Source: Bacillota bacterium
Lineage (GTDB): Bacteria; Bacillota; Negativicutes; Sporomusales; Sporomusaceae
Length of the DNA stretch: 64,000 bases
Direction: 5' to 3'
NCBI GenBank assembly: GCA_023388195.1
Contig: JAEWGR010000056.1
Span: 1 to 64,000, forward strand
Shown here: positions 24,989-33,576 of the stretch, one piece after another
Numbering within the stretch: the first letter of the stretch is position 1
How the letters are laid out: every line of letters begins with the position of its first letter
Made by a program: the position numbers and the translations under genes
The notes under the pieces: model-generated
Database searches by the model: none
Seen by the model: the letters and a program-made list of their open reading frames with translations, nothing else
What the model was told of the DNA's origin: nothing

Positions 24989-25052
24989 ATAAACATTCTT
25001 TTCCGCAGGGAGGGGTAAAATCATTATTTTCTGTCTTCTGAATGCGGATTTG

Positions 25053-25148
25053 ACACCCGAACGACAGTGACGGGTGTTCATATTAATAGACAGTGTGTGT
25101 ATGAACTGCGACATATATACATAGTTTTGCCTGTAAACATATGTCGCA
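25053..25148. promoter_or_regulatory. two inverted repeats between divergent sigma-54 promoters
   Basis: ACACCCG (25053-25059) with CGGGTGT (25071-25077), and the longer TGCGACATAT (25107-25116) with ATATGTCGCA (25139-25148). Both lie between the divergent -24/-12 promoters at 24973 and 25271, where a shared activator would bind. The rest of the 489-bp gap 24871-25359 shows nothing else clear. Confidence 0.4.
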
Positions 25149-25270
25149 CTTGCTTGCCTGGTCAGAAAGTATTTGATCATGAGTAGGAACGATCAATAGC
25201 TCGTCTGCCTTAAAGCAGTAGAATACTGCAGGAAATTTCTCGCAAACCAGTAATTTTTTCCACAGGATAT

Positions 25271-25286
25271 TGGCATGGTTTTTGCA
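25271..25286 (+). promoter_or_regulatory. sigma-54 (-24/-12) promoter of the reductase gene
   Basis: TGGCATGGTTTTTGCA with exact GG-N10-GC spacing, about 75 bp before the ATG at 25360. It shares TGGCATGG with the promoter of the acyl-CoA operon at 23058. Confidence 0.82.
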
Positions 25287-25359
25287 ACATACTTACATTG
25301 AACATGGCAACTGCTTGCATTATTACTCAATATTGTTTTTAATAGGGAGGTATTTTTCG

Positions 25360-26100
25360 ATGAAGGGTTTAAAGAACAAGGTTGTAATTATTACCGGGGC
25401 TGCGGCTGGCATCGGCAAGGCAACTGCGCTGCGGTTTGCTGAAGAGGGTGCAAATATCGTAATTGCCGATTATGCTGACGGCTCAGCCGCTGTGCAAGAG
25501 GTGGCTGCTAAAGGTGTGCAGGCTATCTACGTCCAGGTTAATGTTACTGATCCGGAAAGTGTTAAGGCTATGGTAGCTAAAACAATAGAGGTTTTCGGCA
25601 AGGTAGATGTTTTAATTAATAACGCCGGTATAACCAAAGACGCCATGATGAAAAAGATGACGAAAGATGCCTGGGATTCAGTGATTAATGTTAATCTGAC
25701 CGGTGTTTTTAACTGCACCTCGGCGGTACTGCCACAGATGCTTGAGCAAAAAGCCGGCGTGGTGCTGACGACCTCTTCGGTAGTCGGCCTGTACGGCAAC
25801 CTCGGCCAAACCAATTATGCTGCTGCTAAGTGGGGGGTAATTGGTATGACTAAGTCCTGGGCCAAGGAGATGGCCCGTAACGGTCTGCGGTTTAACTGCG
25901 TGGCCCCTGGTTTCATTGCCACTGAAATGGTCAAGAAGATCCCTGAACAGGTTCTTAACGAAAAAATATTGATTAAAGTTCCTGCCGGACGGTTGGGTGA
26001 GCCGGAAGAGATTGCTGCAGCCTTTGCTTTTCTCGCATCTGATGATGCTAAGTTCATTAATGGCGCAGTCCTTAGTGTCGATGGTGCTTGTACGCTGTAA
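25360..26100 (+). CDS. short-chain dehydrogenase, FabG/PhaB-like 3-oxoacyl reductase
   Basis: 246 residues from the ATG at 25360, preceded by AGGGAGG. Classical SDR: cofactor loop TGAAAGIGKATA, NNAG at residues 86-89, catalytic Ser in TTSSVVG and Tyr/Lys in NYAAAKWG. Closest in kind to 3-oxoacyl-ACP reductase FabG and acetoacetyl-CoA reductase PhaB, which work on (R)-3-hydroxyacyl groups. With a sigma-54 promoter and next to the acyl-CoA operon, it likely converts between acetoacetyl and (R)-3-hydroxybutyryl forms (CoA ester or free acid). Separated from fatty acid synthesis genes, so a housekeeping FabG role is less likely. Confidence 0.85.
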   Translation: MKGLKNKVVIITGAAAGIGKATALRFAEEGANIVIADYADGSAAVQEVAAKGVQAIYVQVNVTDPESVKAMVAKTIEVFGKVDVLINNAGITKDAMMKKMTKDAWDSVINVNLTGVFNCTSAVLPQMLEQKAGVVLTTSSVVGLYGNLGQTNYAAAKWGVIGMTKSWAKEMARNGLRFNCVAPGFIATEMVKKIPEQVLNEKILIKVPAGRLGEPEEIAAAFAFLASDDAKFINGAVLSVDGACTL

Positions 26101-26121
26101 TAAATATTTGCTGGTTATTTT

Positions 26122-26166
26122 AAAAATGATAACGCGGAGTATACTAACTCCGCGTTATCATTTTTC
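26122..26166 (+). terminator. rho-independent terminator after the reductase gene
   Basis: AAAAATGATAACGCGGAGT pairs perfectly over 19 bp with ACTCCGCGTTATCATTTTT, six-base loop, then CTTTT. Confidence 0.9.
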
Positions 26167-26295
26167 TTTTATTATTATGAAGACTTTTTTTGTAGACACT
26201 AACAGGAGCCCCGTTTTATAATTGTTTTGACAGACGAATTGTTGCAAGCTAAGTTGGCTGTATTTTTAGACATTATTTACAGGAGGTCCCGAAGA

Positions 26296-28062
26296 ATGCA
26301 AAAATGTGGAGTAAGCGGCCTGCTGGAAGCATTCGCGTCGACCGGTATGACGGAAATGAGGACTGTGCTTGACTCGGTCTGCAATGGAATAGTCGTGGTC
26401 AACTACCATGGAGTTATTACATTTTTTAATACCGCTGCCGAGCTGATTACCGGTTTAAAATCTGAACATGTTCTTGGGCAAATGGTCGATGACGTTATCC
26501 CCAGCACCGGGCTTATTAGAGTTATGGAAACCGGCGAGGCCGAACTTAATCAACGGCAGAATATTGGAAAATGCGAAATATTAACAAACCGTACGCCTAT
26601 TATTAAAGAGAATACTATTGTTGGGGCTGTTGCTATTTTTCAGGATATTACCGAGTTTAATGAGGTAGTTACACAACTTGAAGATATGAAAAGGCTCAAG
26701 AGTACACTGGAATCAATATTGGAAAGTATGCACGAAGGCGTTGTGGTCGTGGACAAAGACGGTATGGTAACGATGCTTAATAAGGCCTACAGTGAATTTC
26801 TTGCTGTTGATCCCAAGGCTGTGGTAGGGAAGCATGTCGCTGATGTTATTCCTAATACCAGGATGCACCTTGTGGTGCAGGAGGGTAAGGCGGAAGTTAC
26901 CGATATCCAGAAAATACAGACAAATACCAGTGTTGTCACGCGGATTCCCATTGTTAAAGATGGTGAAATCATCGGCGCTGTCGGCAATATGATTTTCAGG
27001 GATGTAAAAGACCTTAAATCTCTTGCCGGCAAGATTAGCAAGCTGGAGTCAGAATTAGAGTATTACAAAGAAGAACTGTTCAAAGTGTATGGTGGTAAGT
27101 TTACGTTTGACAATATTGTCGGCAATAGTGACACTATGAAATGCCTCAAGGAAGTGGCCGCCAAAGCGGCTAAAGGGATGTCGACAGTATTAATTCTGGG
27201 GGAAACCGGCACCGGTAAAGAATTATTTGCTCATGCTGTGCACAATGCCAGCCGGCGGCGCCAGGGTCCCTTTATTAAAATTAATTGTGCGGCACTGCCT
27301 GAGAACCTGTTGGAAGCCGAATTATTTGGCTATGAAGAAGGTGCGTTTACAGGTGCCCGCAAAGGGGGGAAACCTGGCAAATTCGAATTGGCTAACGGCG
27401 GCACTATTTTTTTAGATGAAATAGGTGAAATGACGCTTGCCATGCAGGTCAAGCTGCTTAGGGTGCTGCAAGAGCGTGAATTGGAACGCCTGGGCGGAAC
27501 CAAACCGATTAAGCTTGATATCCGTGTGATTGCAGCAACTAACCGTGATCTGGAGAATATGATCCAGCAAAAGCAGTTTCGGCAGGATTTATATTACCGG
27601 TTAAATATATTTACAATTAATATTCCCCCGCTCAGAGAACGAACTGAGGATATTCTGCTGTTATGCCGCATGTTATTCCAAAAAATCAATAATCAGGTTG
27701 AACACTGGGTAGAGGGGATTACCCCAGAGGCGTTGGCTTTATTAATGCAATACAATTGGCCTGGTAATGTCCGCGAACTTGAAAATGTCCTGGAACGGGC
27801 CATTAACCTGATGGATGATGAGATAATTATTGCTCCGGAGCATTTGCCGCCGATGCTTAAAAAGGTGAATGGGATAAAAGCTGAGTCCGGGAACGGGGAT
27901 CAGCCCAGCGATTTAGCCGACATAAAAGAAAATGCCGAGAAACAGGCCATTATGCGGGCACTGGCTGCAGCAGGCGGCAATAAAAGCAAAGCAGCTAAAA
28001 TTTTAGGTATTCACCGCTCCGGTTTTTATCAAAAAATGCAGAAATATAATCTTATAAAATAA
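26296..28062 (+). CDS. sigma-54-dependent transcriptional activator (PAS-PAS-AAA-Fis)
   Basis: 588 residues from the ATG at 26296, ten bases after AGGAGG; an in-frame TTG at 26227 lacks a site. Two PAS domains (about 15-120 and 140-250), a linker helix, then the AAA+ domain with Walker A GETGTGKE, the sigma-54-contacting loop GAFTGA and Walker B GGTIFLDEIGEM, the arginine-rich PPLRERTEDI, and a Fis-type helix-turn-helix at the end (GGNKSKAAKILGIHRSGFYQKM). It activates -24/-12 promoters; three lie within 4 kb at the permease, the reductase and the acyl-CoA operon. The PAS domains may sense an acyl metabolite or redox state. Confidence 0.93.
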   Translation: MQKCGVSGLLEAFASTGMTEMRTVLDSVCNGIVVVNYHGVITFFNTAAELITGLKSEHVLGQMVDDVIPSTGLIRVMETGEAELNQRQNIGKCEILTNRTPIIKENTIVGAVAIFQDITEFNEVVTQLEDMKRLKSTLESILESMHEGVVVVDKDGMVTMLNKAYSEFLAVDPKAVVGKHVADVIPNTRMHLVVQEGKAEVTDIQKIQTNTSVVTRIPIVKDGEIIGAVGNMIFRDVKDLKSLAGKISKLESELEYYKEELFKVYGGKFTFDNIVGNSDTMKCLKEVAAKAAKGMSTVLILGETGTGKELFAHAVHNASRRRQGPFIKINCAALPENLLEAELFGYEEGAFTGARKGGKPGKFELANGGTIFLDEIGEMTLAMQVKLLRVLQERELERLGGTKPIKLDIRVIAATNRDLENMIQQKQFRQDLYYRLNIFTINIPPLRERTEDILLLCRMLFQKINNQVEHWVEGITPEALALLMQYNWPGNVRELENVLERAINLMDDEIIIAPEHLPPMLKKVNGIKAESGNGDQPSDLADIKENAEKQAIMRALAAAGGNKSKAAKILGIHRSGFYQKMQKYNLIK

Positions 28063-28371
28063 TTTGTGGCAGATGAAAACAATCCCTTGCTTCCTGGCGA
28101 ATAGGCAAGGGATTACCTATATGTAATGTTTTCCGGTGGCATCAGGCGCGAAATATTGCTGCCAGTATAAACATAGATGACCGAGTGGGCCTTAAGTCCT
28201 AATAATTTAAACAGTAGGTCTGATAGGTCAGCAGGAAATAGTCGGTTAAAATTAATTTAGAATGTTGGCCTAGCAGGCAAGCGGAGAAAAAACCCGGCTG
28301 TGTTTATTTGAATTAGTTAATGTAGGCAGGACCGGGAGCAGTTTCCGCAAAAACCCTAGGGGGTAAGATAG
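28063..28371. other. intergenic region before the pilus/TadZ gene
   Basis: 309 bp. AATCCCTTGC and GCAAGGGATT (28081-28114) form a 10-bp hairpin that may end the regulator transcript, though no T tract follows. The rest is a mixed-composition leader without an ORF, riboswitch or promoter that I can name; no c-di-GMP riboswitch pattern was found. Confidence 0.4.
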
Positions 28372-29580
28372 ATGGTTAAGAAGATTAAGGTATTTATCGC
28401 CGATGATAGTGCGGCAACACGGGAGAACATCTGCAAACTGATGGAGTTTGATTCCGAGCTGGTGATCATTGGCCAAGCCGAGTCGGGGCTGGAAGCGGTA
28501 GCAAAGGCCAAGGAGCTGGAGCCTGATATAATCTTAATGGATATAAACATGCCAGGTATGGATGGTATTACGGCCACTGCCCAGATCACCGCTGAAGTTC
28601 CGGACTCCTCAATCATTATGATGAGTGTGCAGGGTGAGCAGGAATACCAAAGACAGGCAATGGATGCCGGTGCTAAAAATTATCTTATAAAACCTTTTAG
28701 TGGTGAAGAATTGCTGCAGGTCATTAAGAACAGTTTGAAAAATAAAAAAACAGGCAGAGCGCTAATGCCTAATTCAGAACTGAAAAACCAGGGTAAACTG
28801 GTTGCCGTTTTTAGTACCAAAGGTGGTACCGGCAAGACAACGATTGCCATAAATTTAGCGGTGGCACTTGCGGCTAAGACCGGCTTGGAGACAGGCATAA
28901 TTGATGCGGATCTTCAATTTGGTGATGTAGCTTTATTGTTAAACCTTATGCCCCGTTCTACAATAGCCGACTTAGTGCAGGATGCTGCTCAGCTGGATAA
29001 AAAAAATCTGGAGAACTATTTGGTACACTTTAATCATGATGTAAAAGTACTGGCAGCACCTCTACGGCCTGAGCAAGCGGAGACGGTAGCAAGCCGGCAT
29101 TTGGCAGCCATACTCAAAGCTATGCGCGCAAACTTTGCGTATACAGTTATTGATACCGCCTCTGTTGTTTCCGATTCTATGCTGACTGTGCTTGAGGCGT
29201 CAGATATTATTCTGGTTGTAGCTGCACTTGACCTGCCAACAATTAAGAATGTAAAACTATGCCTGGAGATGCTGGAATCCCTTGGTTATGGTAATGATAA
29301 AATCAAGGTGGTGCTGAATAAAATTACCACTGACAGCGGTATGGAGACCAGTGAGGTGGAAGAAAGTCTGAGATATAAATTTGCTGCTGCTGTGCCCGGT
29401 GATGAGCAAGTGGTTGTGTCTTCTGTAAACCGGGGGGTTCCCTTTGTCAGCAGCCATCCGGAAACAGCGGTCGCAAGAGGGATTAATGATTTGGTTTATC
29501 TGATAACCGGCGGCCAGGAACAGCCGGCAGGTCAGTCGGGCCTCGGGGTTGTAGAAAGGGTTAAACGGCTATTTGGCTGA
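28372..29580 (+). CDS. TadZ/CpaE-like receiver-ATPase of the Tad pilus system
   Basis: 402 residues. N-terminal CheY-like receiver (about 1-125) with DDS at the acidic pocket, phospho-acceptor Asp in IILMDINMPG and Lys in IKPF, so it looks functional. C-terminal MinD/ParA-type ATPase with the deviant Walker A STKGGTGKTT near residue 150 and DADLQFGDVALLL after it. This order is that of TadZ/CpaE, which positions Tad pilus assembly at the cell membrane. A TadE-like gene follows 1.5 kb later. CpaF and TadB/TadC genes are not in the window. Confidence 0.85.
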   Translation: MVKKIKVFIADDSAATRENICKLMEFDSELVIIGQAESGLEAVAKAKELEPDIILMDINMPGMDGITATAQITAEVPDSSIIMMSVQGEQEYQRQAMDAGAKNYLIKPFSGEELLQVIKNSLKNKKTGRALMPNSELKNQGKLVAVFSTKGGTGKTTIAINLAVALAAKTGLETGIIDADLQFGDVALLLNLMPRSTIADLVQDAAQLDKKNLENYLVHFNHDVKVLAAPLRPEQAETVASRHLAAILKAMRANFAYTVIDTASVVSDSMLTVLEASDIILVVAALDLPTIKNVKLCLEMLESLGYGNDKIKVVLNKITTDSGMETSEVEESLRYKFAAAVPGDEQVVVSSVNRGVPFVSSHPETAVARGINDLVYLITGGQEQPAGQSGLGVVERVKRLFG

Positions 29581-29591
29581 TTGGTTTTATA

Positions 29592-29620
29592 GACAAAGCC
29601 ACAAGCCAAGTCTTTTCTTA
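29592..29620 (+). repeat. dispersed hairpin element, degenerate copy R3
   Basis: Only the 3' end survives: CACAAGCCAAGTCTTTTCTT matches the last part of copies R5/R6 exactly, while the pairing arm upstream reads GACAAAGC instead of GACTTGGC, so the hairpin is broken. It lies 11 bp after the TadZ stop. Confidence 0.45.
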
Positions 29621-29710
29621 TTATTTTCGGGCAGCAGGATATGGGGCAGGTATGACGAAATGGCTTATAATGTACAGATACAATTAGAGTGGTGAGGAGC
29701 CTGGGCCTGC

Positions 29711-30844
29711 ATGAAGAATCTTGATGTGAAAATCTTAGATAAGATTGTTAAAGGGACGGTTGCTGCGGTCGAAAAAAGTAAATCCCAGATTTTTGATATA
29801 TACGAGGCTGCCCGGGGTGAGACAGAAAACGTACGGCGGGATGTCGAGCGGATTAAACAGGAAACGGCGGAAATTATTTTCAAGGTTGATGAATTGGAAA
29901 GAAAAGAGCGCCGTTCGCGTCTTAGGTTGATGGAAGTTAGCCGGAATTTCCGCAACTATACCGAGGTTGATATTAAAGCTGCTTACGAAGATACCAGCAA
30001 TGTTCAATTGGAACTGGCGATGGCCCGTCTGCAGGAACAGAATTTACGCCGGCAGCGTGATGATTTGGAGATGCGGCTTAGAGTACTTAAGAACACGGTT
30101 GAGAAAGCGGAAGAGCTTGTTTCTCAGGTCGGGGCCGTGCTGGGTTATTTAGGCAATCAGATGGGAACCGTGGTCACTCAGATCGAATCTTTGCAGGCCA
30201 GTCAGATTTTTGGTGCTAAAATAATCCGAGCCCAGGAAGAGGAACGTCGTCGTGTGGCCCGGGAGATTCATGATGGTCCGGCCCAGGCCATGGCCAATAT
30301 TGTTTTTCGGGCAGAGGTGTGCGAGCGCCTGATTGATACGGATATTGCCAGATCCAAACATGAACTTAAAGACTTGCGTGAGCAGGTCAGAGTTGCGCTT
30401 AGAGAAACCCGCAAGATAATTTTTGATCTTAGACCGATGACGCTGGATGACTTAGGTCTTGTGCCCACAGTTAGGCGGGTGCTTGATACCATGAAAGAAC
30501 GGTGCGGTATTTTTCCGGAGGTCATAATAATTGGCGAAGAGAAGCGGCTGGATTCGCATATTGAAATTGGTTTATTCCGGATTATCCAAGAGGCGCTTAA
30601 TAATGTGGAGAAACATGCCCGGGCATCAGGGGTATGGGTTCGGCTCGACTTTCGCCTAAGCATAGTGTCGGCAGTTGTCGAGGACAATGGCCGGGGGTTC
30701 GCGTCGGCCGACAACCTTGGCAGCGAGAGTTTTGGCTTGATGGGTATGCGCGAGCGGATCAATCTCCTGGGGGGAGAATTAAACATAAAATCCGAAATAG
30801 GAAAAGGCACGCGAATCTACGCTGCTGTACCACTAAAATCATAA
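29711..30844 (+). CDS. DegS-like sensor histidine kinase (HisKA_3)
   Basis: 377 residues, soluble, without membrane segments. The first 190 residues are almost entirely coiled coil (RRDVERIKQETAEIIFKVDELERKE), as in Bacillus DegS. The kinase core has the HisKA_3 motif VAREIHDGPAQAMANI, a FDLRPMTLDDLGLVP segment, and ATPase boxes IQEALNNVEKHA, VEDNGRGF and GLMGMRERI. Such kinases pair with NarL/LuxR-type regulators of the DegU kind; none lies next to it, so its partner is elsewhere. It sits between the two pilus-related genes and could tie pilus expression to an intracellular signal. Confidence 0.87.
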   Translation: MKNLDVKILDKIVKGTVAAVEKSKSQIFDIYEAARGETENVRRDVERIKQETAEIIFKVDELERKERRSRLRLMEVSRNFRNYTEVDIKAAYEDTSNVQLELAMARLQEQNLRRQRDDLEMRLRVLKNTVEKAEELVSQVGAVLGYLGNQMGTVVTQIESLQASQIFGAKIIRAQEEERRRVAREIHDGPAQAMANIVFRAEVCERLIDTDIARSKHELKDLREQVRVALRETRKIIFDLRPMTLDDLGLVPTVRRVLDTMKERCGIFPEVIIIGEEKRLDSHIEIGLFRIIQEALNNVEKHARASGVWVRLDFRLSIVSAVVEDNGRGFASADNLGSESFGLMGMRERINLLGGELNIKSEIGKGTRIYAAVPLKS

Positions 30845-30885
30845 GCCAATAGCTGCCGTATAAACGACAGCGGCATGTATTGCAG

Positions 30886-30922
30886 GAGCCTTTCGCCCCA
30901 CGGGGCGGAGAGGCTTCTTTCG
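30886..30922 (+). terminator. rho-independent terminator after the kinase gene
   Basis: AGCCT with AGGCT and, inside it, CGCCCC with GGGGCG around a 2-base loop, then TCTTTCG. Confidence 0.7.
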
Positions 30923-31088
30923 TATTATCAGAAGTTCATCCTCTCCGTTAATACTTTATCAATGCGGTATAGGACTATGTTCCCATTATTGCAAGAAGAT
31001 AAGACTTAGGTATGATAGTGCTGCCGGCGTACGAATGTTACAATTAAACTACCGGTAGTAAATCCAACTGTTTGTATGGGGTGATTAG

Positions 31089-31505
31089 ATGAACATTACC
31101 CGCTATTTCAAACAAAAACGCGGACAGGCTTCGATTCAGACTGCGATTGTGTTACCTGTACTGATATTGCTTTTATTCAGTCTCTTTGAGTTTGGACAGG
31201 TGATGAATCAGTATCTGGTGCTTACTGCTGCCGCCCGGGAAGGTGCCCGCTCCGCTGCTGTAGGCAATGACTTTGCGGCCAGGGCCGCTGTTAATAATGC
31301 TGTGGCCAGTATTGGCAATAATGACCTGCTTGTTAACATTGGCTATGCAAACGGTAAACGAGCGCAAGGGGAGTCGGTTACTGTAACTGTTAGTAAACCC
31401 CTTACGGTAATCACACCGATCCTGCGGGATATTATCAATCATGCCTCTATACCAGAGCCGCTGACTCTGCGTGGACAGTCGGTTATGAGGGTGGAAGTGC
31501 CATAA
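31089..31505 (+). CDS. TadE-like pilus assembly protein
   Basis: 138 residues. The short cytoplasmic N-terminus (MNITRYFKQKRGQASIQTA) with RGQASIQ just before a single hydrophobic segment (IVLPVLILLLFSLFEFGQVM, about 20-38) is the typical TadE/TadG start, followed by ARSAAVG and a small extracytoplasmic domain. It would be a minor pseudopilin-like part of a Tad/Flp pilus or a related secretion machine. No other structural Tad gene is adjacent on either side within the window. Confidence 0.8.
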   Translation: MNITRYFKQKRGQASIQTAIVLPVLILLLFSLFEFGQVMNQYLVLTAAAREGARSAAVGNDFAARAAVNNAVASIGNNDLLVNIGYANGKRAQGESVTVTVSKPLTVITPILRDIINHASIPEPLTLRGQSVMRVEVP

Positions 31506-31515
31506 TAAACCATAG

Positions 31516-31553
31516 CAGGAGCCCTGATGCTTAATGCGTCAGGGCTCCTGTCT
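31516..31553. terminator. terminator hairpin between tadE-like gene and ppnP
   Basis: CAGGAGCCCTGA pairs perfectly with TCAGGGCTCCTG around an 11-base loop; TCTT follows on the plus strand. The genes on either side converge. Confidence 0.75.
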
Positions 31554-31566
31554 TACATGCCGATTG

Positions 31567-31884
31567 TTAGCCTGGAATATAGGAGCAGCAGTAGTCGGCA
31601 ACTGTTGCTACTTTAAGCTTAAAGCGTGACTCTGCCGGCACTTGGAAAGAGTCGCCTGTTTTATAAGTTTTCCATTCACTTTCTCCCGGTAATAATACTG
31701 TCATTTCACCAGCCAGAATCTCCATAATCTCTGCCGCTGCGGTACCAAACTCATAATCTCCCGGCAGCATAATGCCAAGTGTTTTTTTGCTGTTGTCGGC
31801 AAAAATTACGGTGCGGCTGGTTACCTTGCCTTCAAAATATACATTTGCTTTTTTTACAATAGATACCTTTTCAAACTGCTCCAT
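31567..31884 (-). CDS. ppnP: pyrimidine/purine nucleoside phosphorylase PpnP
   Basis: 105 residues from the ATG at 31884, nine bases after GGAGG; an ATG two codons earlier is too close to that site. Small cupin of the DUF1255/PpnP family: VYFEGKVTSRTVIF, KTLGIMLPGDYEFGTAAAEIMEILAGE, and GDSFQVPAESRFKLKV. PpnP cleaves nucleosides with phosphate to give the base and ribose-1-phosphate. Stand-alone gene, full length. Confidence 0.9.
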   Translation of the reverse strand: MEQFEKVSIVKKANVYFEGKVTSRTVIFADNSKKTLGIMLPGDYEFGTAAAEIMEILAGEMTVLLPGESEWKTYKTGDSFQVPAESRFKLKVATVADYCCSYIPG

Positions 31885-32060
31885 ATACATAATCCTCCCA
31901 CTATTAAATTTTATATGTGATTACAGTTATTGCTATTTCTTTATTATAATTTATTGCCACACTTTAGTAAAACAGAAAAAGCCTATAACGAACAGTTCTT
32001 TTTGTCTTTAAACTTGTACCCTAAACGGCAGTATGTTAAAATATTTACAACTTGCATGGG

Positions 32061-32066
32061 TATAAT
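32061..32066 (+). promoter_or_regulatory. -10 element TATAAT
   Basis: A consensus TATAAT whose predicted start of transcription falls near 32073. This argues against translation starting at the in-frame TTG at 32052 or ATG at 32073 and in favour of the GTG at 32097. No strong -35 element is seen at the right distance (TTAAAA at 19 bases). Confidence 0.45.
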
Positions 32067-32096
32067 ATAGCAATGAATTTAAAGGTGGTGGGCAGT

Positions 32097-33566
32097 GTGC
32101 TTGATCAGAAAACAGTACCCTTGCTGACGGCGATGAAGGTTTATGTAAATGATAAAGTAATACCATTCCACACCCCGGGGCACAAAATGGGGAAGGGTAT
32201 GCACCAGGCGCTGGCTGAACTGGTACCGTCACAGACACTGGCCCTGGATTTGGCGCTCATGGAGGAACTTGATGACCTGCATGAGCCTCACGGACCGGTG
32301 AAAGCGGCTCAGGATCTGGCAGCCGACCTGTATGGGGCTGATCATAGCTATTTTGTGGTTAATGGTACAACCGGCGGAATTTATGCAATGATACTGACAA
32401 TTGCCGGACCTGGAGACAAAATTATTGTGCCGCGCAATGCTCACCGTTCAATTATCGGGGGCATTATTTTAAGTGGCGCCATTCCTGTATTTATGCAGCC
32501 TGAAGTCGATAATGAATTAGGACTGGCGATGGGGGTTACGCCGGAGACGGTTGCCGGCACCTTGGAACAACACCCGGATGCTAAAGGCGTATTGGTGATT
32601 AATCCCACCTATTATGGAGTTGCAACCGATTTGAAGCGGATTGTTGATATTGTCCATAGCTATGACATTCCGGTGGTTGTTGATGAAGCCCATGGCCCGC
32701 ACCTTAAATTCTCTGACCGTTTGCCTGTACAGGCCTTAGATGCCGGTGCTGATATTGTTGCGCAAAGCACCCATAAGATCATTGGGGCGATGACGCAATG
32801 CTCGTTGGTGCATTGCCGGGAAGGGCGGATCCGTGTCCCCCGCCTTAAAGCCATGCTGCAATTGGTGCAGTCGACCAGCCCTAATTATATCCTCCTGGCT
32901 TCACTTGATGTAGCGAGAATGCAGATGGCGACTGCCGGTCATGCGCTAATTGAACGGGCTGTCGATCTGGCAAACCAGGCCAGGGAGGAAATTAATAAAA
33001 TTCCCGGCTTATATTGCTTTGGCCAGGAAAAACTAGGTAATCCCGGTGTCCACAGTTTTGATCCGACGAAAGTAACTGTGACTGTTAAGGGGCTCGGATT
33101 AAAAGGGGCGGAAGCTGAACGTATTTTGCGTCACCAATATAAAATTCAGGTAGAATTGTCTGATGTTTATAATATCTTATTCCTCATCACTTTAGGCGAT
33201 TCGGAAAAAGAAGTGGCGGCGCTAGTGGCGGCACTGCGGGATTTAGCTGCCACCCACCACGGAACCCGCGATTTTTCGGATATTAATGAGATTTATCTGG
33301 CCGGCAAATACCCCCAGCCGCCGGCCCAGGTACTTTCGCCGCGGGATGCCTTGTTTGGCAATACCTGCATGGTTCCTTTTCAGGATGCCGATGGCATGAT
33401 CTGTGCTGAAATTGTCACTTTTTATCCACCTGGTATTCCTATGCTGTGTCCGGGGGAACGGATTACCCAGGAAATCATTGATTATTGCCATGTTTTGCAG
33501 AATGCCGGCCTGCACATTTCCGGGCCGGAGGATTACCTGCTTAAAACCATTAAGGTAGTTGACTGA
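32097..33566 (+). CDS. Orn/Lys/Arg decarboxylase, aspartate-aminotransferase fold (SpeA/YaaO type)
   Basis: 489 residues from the GTG at 32097, seven bases after AAAGGTGGT. Fold-I PLP enzyme: FHTPGHKMG near the start, NGTTGGIYAM, RNAHRS, the PLP Asp in VVDEAHGPH and Lys in STHKIIGAMTQ, and the C-terminal domain ending EDYLLKTIKVVD. Short form like Bacillus subtilis SpeA (arginine decarboxylase) and YaaO. It holds the yaaO position immediately before tmk. Substrate (arginine, lysine or ornithine) cannot be set from sequence. A second, unrelated decarboxylase is at 12469. Confidence 0.87.
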   Translation: MLDQKTVPLLTAMKVYVNDKVIPFHTPGHKMGKGMHQALAELVPSQTLALDLALMEELDDLHEPHGPVKAAQDLAADLYGADHSYFVVNGTTGGIYAMILTIAGPGDKIIVPRNAHRSIIGGIILSGAIPVFMQPEVDNELGLAMGVTPETVAGTLEQHPDAKGVLVINPTYYGVATDLKRIVDIVHSYDIPVVVDEAHGPHLKFSDRLPVQALDAGADIVAQSTHKIIGAMTQCSLVHCREGRIRVPRLKAMLQLVQSTSPNYILLASLDVARMQMATAGHALIERAVDLANQAREEINKIPGLYCFGQEKLGNPGVHSFDPTKVTVTVKGLGLKGAEAERILRHQYKIQVELSDVYNILFLITLGDSEKEVAALVAALRDLAATHHGTRDFSDINEIYLAGKYPQPPAQVLSPRDALFGNTCMVPFQDADGMICAEIVTFYPPGIPMLCPGERITQEIIDYCHVLQNAGLHISGPEDYLLKTIKVVD

Positions 33567-33576
33567 CGGAGGCTGT

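Noticed and set aside
28115..28371. Possible c-di-GMP riboswitch before the TadZ gene
   Set aside because: The conserved strings of the GEMM aptamers were not found; nothing else matched a known riboswitch.
30268..30810. 180-codon open frame antisense to the DegS-like kinase
   Set aside because: Shadow of a real gene with no start site; low-complexity Ser/Arg sequence.
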